A stretch of DNA of 41,369 nucleotides from Prevotella sp. (GTDB taxonomy: Bacteria; Bacteroidota; Bacteroidia; Bacteroidales; Bacteroidaceae): contig JAFVGS010000069.1 of NCBI GenBank assembly GCA_017474845.1, positions 1 through 41,369 on the forward strand, read 5' to 3'. The position numbers and the translations under genes are program-made. Positions 38,166 to 41,369 of the stretch are shown here, in pieces (the stretch's first letter is position 1; each line of letters begins with the position of its first letter). Under the pieces are notes generated by a model. The model was not told where the DNA came from and searched no databases. It saw only the letters and a program-made list of their open reading frames with translations.

Positions 38166-38810
38166 ATGATTTTAGACAGAATAAAGCAATTTATCGACTC
38201 GAAAGGCATTGCAGTCAGTGCCTTCGAAAAGAGCATAGGAATGTCCAATGCCTCATTTGGAAAGTCCTTAAGGAGTGGTGGAGCCATCGGCACGGATAAA
38301 TTAGAAAATATCCTAAGTGTATATCCAGAACTTTCGCCTATATGGCTGGTAACAGGGGAAGGAAATATGCTTCGTGAGAGCATACCACAAAAAGCAAAAT
38401 TCACAGACGACCCCAAAGAGGGTATTCCACTCATACCATTTAGTGCTATGGCTGGTGCCCTGACTGGAGAGCAGTCTGTTCTGGAGTATGAGTGTGAGCG
38501 TTATGTGGTACCGGCCTTCAATGGTGCCGACTTCCTGATGCCGGTAAAAGGCAATAGCATGATGCCGACATATATCTCTGGCGACATCGTGGCTTGCCAA
38601 CGTGTCCCTATGTCTGGCTTATTCTTCCAATGGAATAAGCCCTACGTCCTCGACACTACGCAAGGACCGCTCATCAAACGAATAAAACCTGGATCTGACA
38701 AGCAGCACGTCCTCATTGTCTCTGACAACACCGACTATGACCCCTTTGAACTGCCATACGAAGACATCCACGCGGTCGCACTCGTCATCGGTCTCATACG
38801 TCTCGAATAA
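38166..38810 (+). CDS. phage repressor, XRE helix-turn-helix plus S24/LexA-like peptidase, 214 aa
   Basis: ATG at 38166 (MILDRIKQFIDSKGIAVSAF) is the natural start. The upstream open frame crosses the promoters. The N-terminal helix-turn-helix (SAFEKSIGMSNASFGKSLRS) binds DNA. A Bacteroidetes-typical YPELSPIWLVTGEGNML follows. The C-terminal S24 domain has a cleavage-type MAG (96-97), Ser131 in KGNSMMPTY and Lys171 in LIKRIK. DNA damage could trigger self-cleavage and induction. It is divergent from the transposition operon, as the Mu c repressor is, and likely binds the palindromes at 38063..38106. Confidence 0.9.
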   Translation: MILDRIKQFIDSKGIAVSAFEKSIGMSNASFGKSLRSGGAIGTDKLENILSVYPELSPIWLVTGEGNMLRESIPQKAKFTDDPKEGIPLIPFSAMAGALTGEQSVLEYECERYVVPAFNGADFLMPVKGNSMMPTYISGDIVACQRVPMSGLFFQWNKPYVLDTTQGPLIKRIKPGSDKQHVLIVSDNTDYDPFELPYEDIHAVALVIGLIRLE

Positions 38811-39015
38811 GCCACACACGCACAATTCAAAGGGGAAAAACGGAGGTAAAACACGGCAAAACCCTTATAAATAGGGGATTTATGCGCTATATATAATAAT
38901 GTGTGAGGGCGCAAAATGGTGGCAGTTTCCCCACACTAAAACACGGAAAATCGACTTTAATTTACTGAAATAGTCCATTTCCCTCGCTCGTAGCAAAAAA
39001 AAAAAAAACGGAAAA
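38811..39015. other. noncoding stretch after the repressor
   Basis: No gene is supported here. It is AT-rich with an A14 run at 38995..39008, a CCCT/AGGG mini-inverted repeat (CCCTTATAAATAGGG) near 38862..38876, and repeated AACACGG words. It leads into the 11-bp direct repeats. Confidence 0.5.
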
Positions 39016-39122
39016 TGACACCCTAAATGACACCCTAACAATAGTATTTTTGACACCCTAAAAACATAAATACAAAGAAGAGTAAATGACACCCTAAACT
39101 GACACCCTAACTGACACCCTAA
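39016..39122 (+). repeat. six direct copies of TGACACCCTAA (iteron-like)
   Basis: Exact 11-bp copies start at 39016, 39028, 39051, 39087, 39100 and 39112. Start-to-start distances are 12, 23, 36, 13 and 12, mostly near multiples of a helical turn. They lie between the repressor and the left-end gene. The array may bind a regulator or a replication/transposition factor. It differs from the AAAACGAAACGG end sites. Confidence 0.85.
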
Positions 39123-39147
39123 CCACCCAAAAGACCTTTTTGGGCAC

Positions 39148-39176
39148 AAAAAAAAGGGGGAGCATTCAACTCCCCC
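39148..39176 (-). terminator. strong intrinsic terminator of the left-end gene
   Basis: On the minus strand GGGGGAG (plus 39170..39176) pairs with CTCCCCC (plus 39156..39162) over a 7-nt loop. T8 follows (plus A8 at 39148..39155). It lies 55 bp beyond the stop of the gene at 39231. Confidence 0.85.
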
Positions 39177-39230
39177 GAACAGCATTCAAATACAACACCG
39201 TCAGAAAGCCGTTCTAACGGCGTTTTTACG

Positions 39231-39467
39231 TCAATCTGCGCCGTCCTGGCGCCTTGAGCAACGGATAAGCGTAGATTGCTTTATAATGGCCTTTTTCGTG
39301 CATACTGTGCCGTTTCCTGACAGTCCGGCATGTAATAGATAGTTCTTTGTCGCACCGACTTCTTCGGGCTTCAGAACGGTATAAATAGCTGATATGCTCG
39401 CAAAATAGTAGTCTTTGCGCTCATATCGGCTTCTGCATAGTAAATGTACGTGTATCACCTTTGCCAT
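39231..39467 (-). CDS. left-end phage gene, 78 aa, unknown
   Basis: The product MAKVIHVHLLCRSRYERKDY, YFASISAIYTVLKPEEVGAT, KNYLLHAGLSGNGTVCTKKA, IIKQSTLIRCSRRQDGAD looks like a real compact basic protein. It has a TATATTTG -7 box upstream and a strong terminator downstream, so it forms its own transcription unit. It lies outside the repressor next to the transposition end, a usual place for cargo genes in transposable phages. I recall similar short proteins in Bacteroidetes elements but cannot name a function. Confidence 0.65.
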   Translation of the reverse strand: MAKVIHVHLLCRSRYERKDYYFASISAIYTVLKPEEVGATKNYLLHAGLSGNGTVCTKKAIIKQSTLIRCSRRQDGAD

Positions 39468-39486
39468 ATCAATCTCAATTTTGGTG

Positions 39487-39494
39487 CAAATATA
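39487..39494 (-). promoter_or_regulatory. -7 box of the left-end gene
   Basis: TATATTTG on the minus strand (plus CAAATATA), about 20 bp before the ATG at 39467. No clear -33 element is seen. Confidence 0.45.
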
Positions 39495-39693
39495 CCAAAT
39501 AATAATTATATGGAAGAATTTTGCTAATAGTATTTTTCAAAACGACATAAAAAAAGCAACCTACGCCGCTCCATCACAATCTACCTCCCCACTATGCCAT
39601 TTCGCACGATCCGCAAAGCCTGATGTAAAGAAAAACCCTCAAAACAGCCTCTTTCATGCTCCCCGACGTAAGCCAAATGTAAAGCGATGTAAA

Positions 39694-39807
39694 CCGTTTC
39701 GTTTTTCTGGCTCGGTTTCCCTCATTCTCTCTAACTCGTTGTAAACAAACGGCTTTCGGCTCATTGGTGGCTCTCCCTCATTCTACCACTTCGTTTTACG
39801 CCCCATA
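39694..39807 (-). promoter_or_regulatory. left-end transposase-binding sites (attL-side)
   Basis: Read inward on the minus strand, TAAAACGAAGTGG lies at 39798..39786 and AAAAACGAAACGG at 39706..39694, 92 bp apart. CCGAGCC (39715..39709) precedes the second site exactly as at 2267..2273. One outer site followed by a long gap resembles the L1 to L2 spacing of Mu. The terminus 5'-TATGGGGCG at 39807 matches the other end in position. No gene is supported from 39468 to the end. Confidence 0.7.
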
Positions 39808-39812
39808 CAATT
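39808..39812. repeat. candidate target-site duplication, right copy (CAATT)
   Basis: CAATT matches 2238..2242. Joining the flanks gives TAACCC-N19-GGGTTA (from 2230..2235 and 39825..39830), a symmetric host sequence that the prophage would have interrupted. Confidence 0.55.
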
Positions 39813-39979
39813 TTGATAACAGTTGGGTTACGGATAAGAAACCTAACTACTTCTTTACTCCTCCCAAATTTGCATTCAGCCTAAAACTGAACTTCCTCGA
39901 TTTTCCCCGTCTTGCCTTTTATTTACGGTCATTCTGCGTTAATCTTCGAAAATTCGTCTTTCGTTATATACTTTTTTCG

Positions 39980-40058
39980 TAACTTTGCATCATTATGACA
40001 GGTTGATATGCCATAACCGCACAAAGGCATGCCTTTTCGCCGCCGGCTCCCTGTCATA
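39980..40058 (+). promoter_or_regulatory. promoter and structured leader of the BspA-like gene
   Basis: TAACTTTG at 39980..39987 is a good -7 box. The predicted start coincides with TATGACAGG at 39994..40002, which pairs with CCTGTCATA at 40050..40058. Within it GGCATGCC and other GC-rich words can fold further. The leader before the ATG at 40122 is about 130 nt. The 39813..39979 stretch before it shows no gene. Confidence 0.5.
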
Positions 40059-40121
40059 CCATCCCTTCAAACGAGAACCTATTTTATATAAATAAAACAA
40101 CCAATAAAAACCCCGACCAAG

Positions 40122-41107
40122 ATGAAATCAATAGCCTTTAAACAGTTCGCAGCCCTGCTGTTCATGCTTATGGCCACCGCCAACGCCTTGGCCAACGATG
40201 AAGATTACGCTGTATTCACCAGCAACGACTACACCCTCACCTTCTACAGCGATAATCTAAAAAGCACGCGCCCGGGAACGGCGTATGACCTTACCCCCAG
40301 TGATTGGGGTTGGCCACAATGGCACGAAAACCATTATTATATTAAAAAAGTTGTCTTCAACCCCTCATTCTCACGCGCAAGGCCACAAAGCACTAAATAT
40401 TGGTTTTATGAATGAGGTTTTTAAAAACAATAGAAGGCCTTGCTTATTTAAACACATCCGAAGTGAAAAACATGAGTGATATGTTCTGGGGTTGCAGCGG
40501 TCTGGGAAGCCTTGACCTCAGCGGATTTGACACACGGAGTGTGACCGACATGTATTCAATGTTCCGTGGTTGCAGCGGTCTGGAAAGCCTTGACATCAGC
40601 GGATTTGACACACAGAATGTGAAAAACATGAGTGAGATGTTCTCTGGTTGCAGCGGTCTGGAAAGCCTTGACATCAGCGGATTTGACACACGGAATGTAA
40701 CCGACATGAGATGGATGTTCAGTGGTTGCAGCGGTCTGGAAAGCCTTGACATCAGCGGACTTGACACACGAAATGTAAAAAAAATGGACGGTATGTTCCA
40801 TAGTTGCAGTAGCCTGGAAAACCTTGATGTAAGCAGATTTGACATTCGGAACGTGACAAGCATGAGCTACATGTTCAAGGGTTGCAGTAGCCTGACAATC
40901 TTAGATTTGACTTGTTGGAGCAAAGGAGATATTTCTATAGATGGGTTCACAGACATGTTTAAAGATTGCAGTAATCTGACAACTATTTATTGTGGACGTT
41001 GGTTTGGATGTTACTTTTGGCCCCCGGTATCTATGTTTTCAGGATGTACCAACCTTGTCGGCGGCATGGGAACCACTTACGACGAGAGCCACATAACCCA
41101 ACTTTGA
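40122..41107 (+). pseudogene. BspA-like (DUF285) surface repeat protein, frameshifted and truncated
   Basis: The first part has a signal peptide (MKSIAFKQFAALLFMLMATA) and runs to TGA at 40413..40415. The second part starts at the overlapping ATG 40412 as MRFLKTIEGLAYLNTSEVKN. In intact relatives these are continuous (YWFYE joined to xxxLKTIEGL), so one base is probably missing. Five or more near-identical 78-bp units encode 26-residue LRR-like repeats (NMSEMFSGCSGLESLDISGF). The C-terminus stops at DESHITQL, where relatives continue for some tens of residues, and an IS start follows 118 bp later. Such proteins are secreted and bind host or bacterial surfaces. It may be a pseudogene or a frameshift-switched gene. 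Confidence 0.75.
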
Positions 41108-41224
41108 CGCTTTGAACTTTTTTCAAAAAAGTTGCGATTGATTTTCAGTCAGTTAGCAACGGAAATAGTCCAAAACCCCATTGTAGAACACAGCGGTTAA
41201 AAATATTATTCTTACCTTTGCGGC

Positions 41225-41369
41225 ATGTATTTCACGTCGCAGATGAGATACAACCCTGAGAGTGGTGAGTACGAGAAGTACTACCGGCTGAAGGAGTCCT
41301 ACCGCAATGCCAGCGGACGGGCGTGCACCCGCATCCTGCTGAACGTCGGTTTCATCCACGGGCTGAAGC
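41225..41369 (+). CDS. IS4/IS1634-type transposase, N-terminus only (runs off the window)
   Basis: From ATG at 41225 the frame MYFTSQMRYNPESGEYEKYY, RLKESYRNASGRACTRILLN, VGFIHGLK is open to the last base. The pattern of a short beta start followed by YRLKESYRNxxGRxxxRILLNVGF is typical of the N-terminus of IS1634-type transposases in Bacteroidetes. TACCTTTG at 41213..41220 lies just upstream, where an IS promoter would be. The catalytic domain and the far inverted repeat lie outside the window, so intactness is unknown. Confidence 0.7.
   Translation, partial: MYFTSQMRYNPESGEYEKYYRLKESYRNASGRACTRILLNVGFIHGLK

Larger units (their letters stand above)
2242..39807. mobile_element. Mu-like transposable prophage, siphovirus-type, about 37.6 kb
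   Basis: The element encodes a DDE transposase, a MuB-like ATPase, Mu-type head genes (DUF935 portal, MuF, gp36, gpG), a long-tail module and an S24 repressor at one end. Its ends match as 5'-TATAATCCGCAAAACGA (2242 inward) and 5'-TATGGGGCGTAAAACGA (39807 inward, minus strand), 12 of 17 identical. CAAT(T) lies directly outside both. Further TAAAACGAAACGG motifs in inverted orientation lie inside both ends, as MuA sites do in Mu. The ends are defined by pattern and were not tested against an empty site. Confidence 0.85.

Noticed and set aside
39016-39122. Short repeats as a CRISPR array
   Set aside because: Repeats of 11 bp with spacers of 1 to 25 bp do not fit CRISPR, and no cas genes are present.
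38880-39185. 101-aa minus-strand frame with LGCHLGCH repeats
   Set aside because: Its repeats are translations of the 11-bp direct repeats and an A-run; it crosses the terminator.
2242-39807. Diversity-generating retroelement, as found in some Bacteroides transposable phages
   Set aside because: No reverse transcriptase gene and no adenine-variable template/variable repeat pair was found near the fibre gene.
39415-39982. Plus-strand frames in the left-end region
   Set aside because: They run through the transposase-site region with no protein-like features.
40490-40860. Regular 78-bp repeats that could suggest a CRISPR or satellite array
   Set aside because: They are coding repeats of a DUF285 protein, without unique spacers.
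1-41369. tRNA or rRNA genes
   Set aside because: No cloverleaf with T-loop GGTTCRA and CCA, or rRNA-like segment, was recognised, though this was by eye only.

Overview
The window holds one complete-looking Mu-like (transposable) prophage of about 37.6 kb (about 2242..39807) with host sequence on both sides. The host is a Bacteroidales bacterium, probably Prevotella-like. The evidence is the recurrent Bacteroidetes promoter form TTTG-N19/20-TAnnTTTG, the lack of strong Shine-Dalgarno sites, a Bacteroidetes-type integrase arm-domain remnant, a BspA/DUF285 surface protein and a Bacteroidetes IS4/IS1634-type transposase start. The genus is inferred, not shown.

Left flank (1..2241): a long perfect palindrome, a small unknown gene, a promoter followed by a terminator-like hairpin, a NYN-domain nuclease gene broken by an in-frame TGA behind an attenuator-like leader, and a damaged tyrosine-recombinase remnant. 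All are host DNA, much of it decayed.

Prophage, read from its genetic left end (window right) to its right end (window left). The left end carries inverted MuA-like sites, a small gene with a strong terminator, six direct 11-bp repeats, and an XRE/S24 repressor facing an early leftward operon. That operon holds two small early genes, a rightward accessory gene that shares the repressor's promoter/operator module, a MuA-like DDE transposase, a MuB-like ATPase, a second P-loop ATPase, and small genes including DUF4406, a Zn-ribbon gene with an in-frame TGA, a previously uncalled membrane peptide, and GemA-like and DUF3164-like proteins. Two late operons then diverge from 22604..22882. The rightward one encodes terminase small and large subunits, gp36/DUF1320, a DUF935 portal, a MuF protein with a toxin-like C-terminus, gpG-like morphogenesis protein and a small completion protein. 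The leftward one encodes protease/scaffold, capsid, amidase, nested spanin-like genes, tail tube, G/GT tail chaperones with a slippery site, a 1786-aa tape measure, Dit-like and Tal-like proteins, and a tail fibre ending in a polysaccharide-deacetylase-like domain. Mu-type head and replication genes with a long-tail module suggest a siphovirus. At the right end, where Mu carries com/mom, lie a small regulator-like gene, a D12-class adenine methylase and a divergent thymidylate-synthase-family enzyme with Asp at the base-recognition position, which points to cytosine.

Right flank (39808..41369): a promoter with a structured leader, a frameshifted BspA-like repeat protein truncated at its C-terminus, and the first 48 codons of an IS transposase.

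Most notable: the TS-like/Dam modification pair, an independently promoted antisense-strand small RNA next to the MuF-toxin gene, the folded element at 4284..4412, the promoter/operator module duplicated at a cargo-like gene, and three separate in-frame stop codons inside otherwise intact frames.
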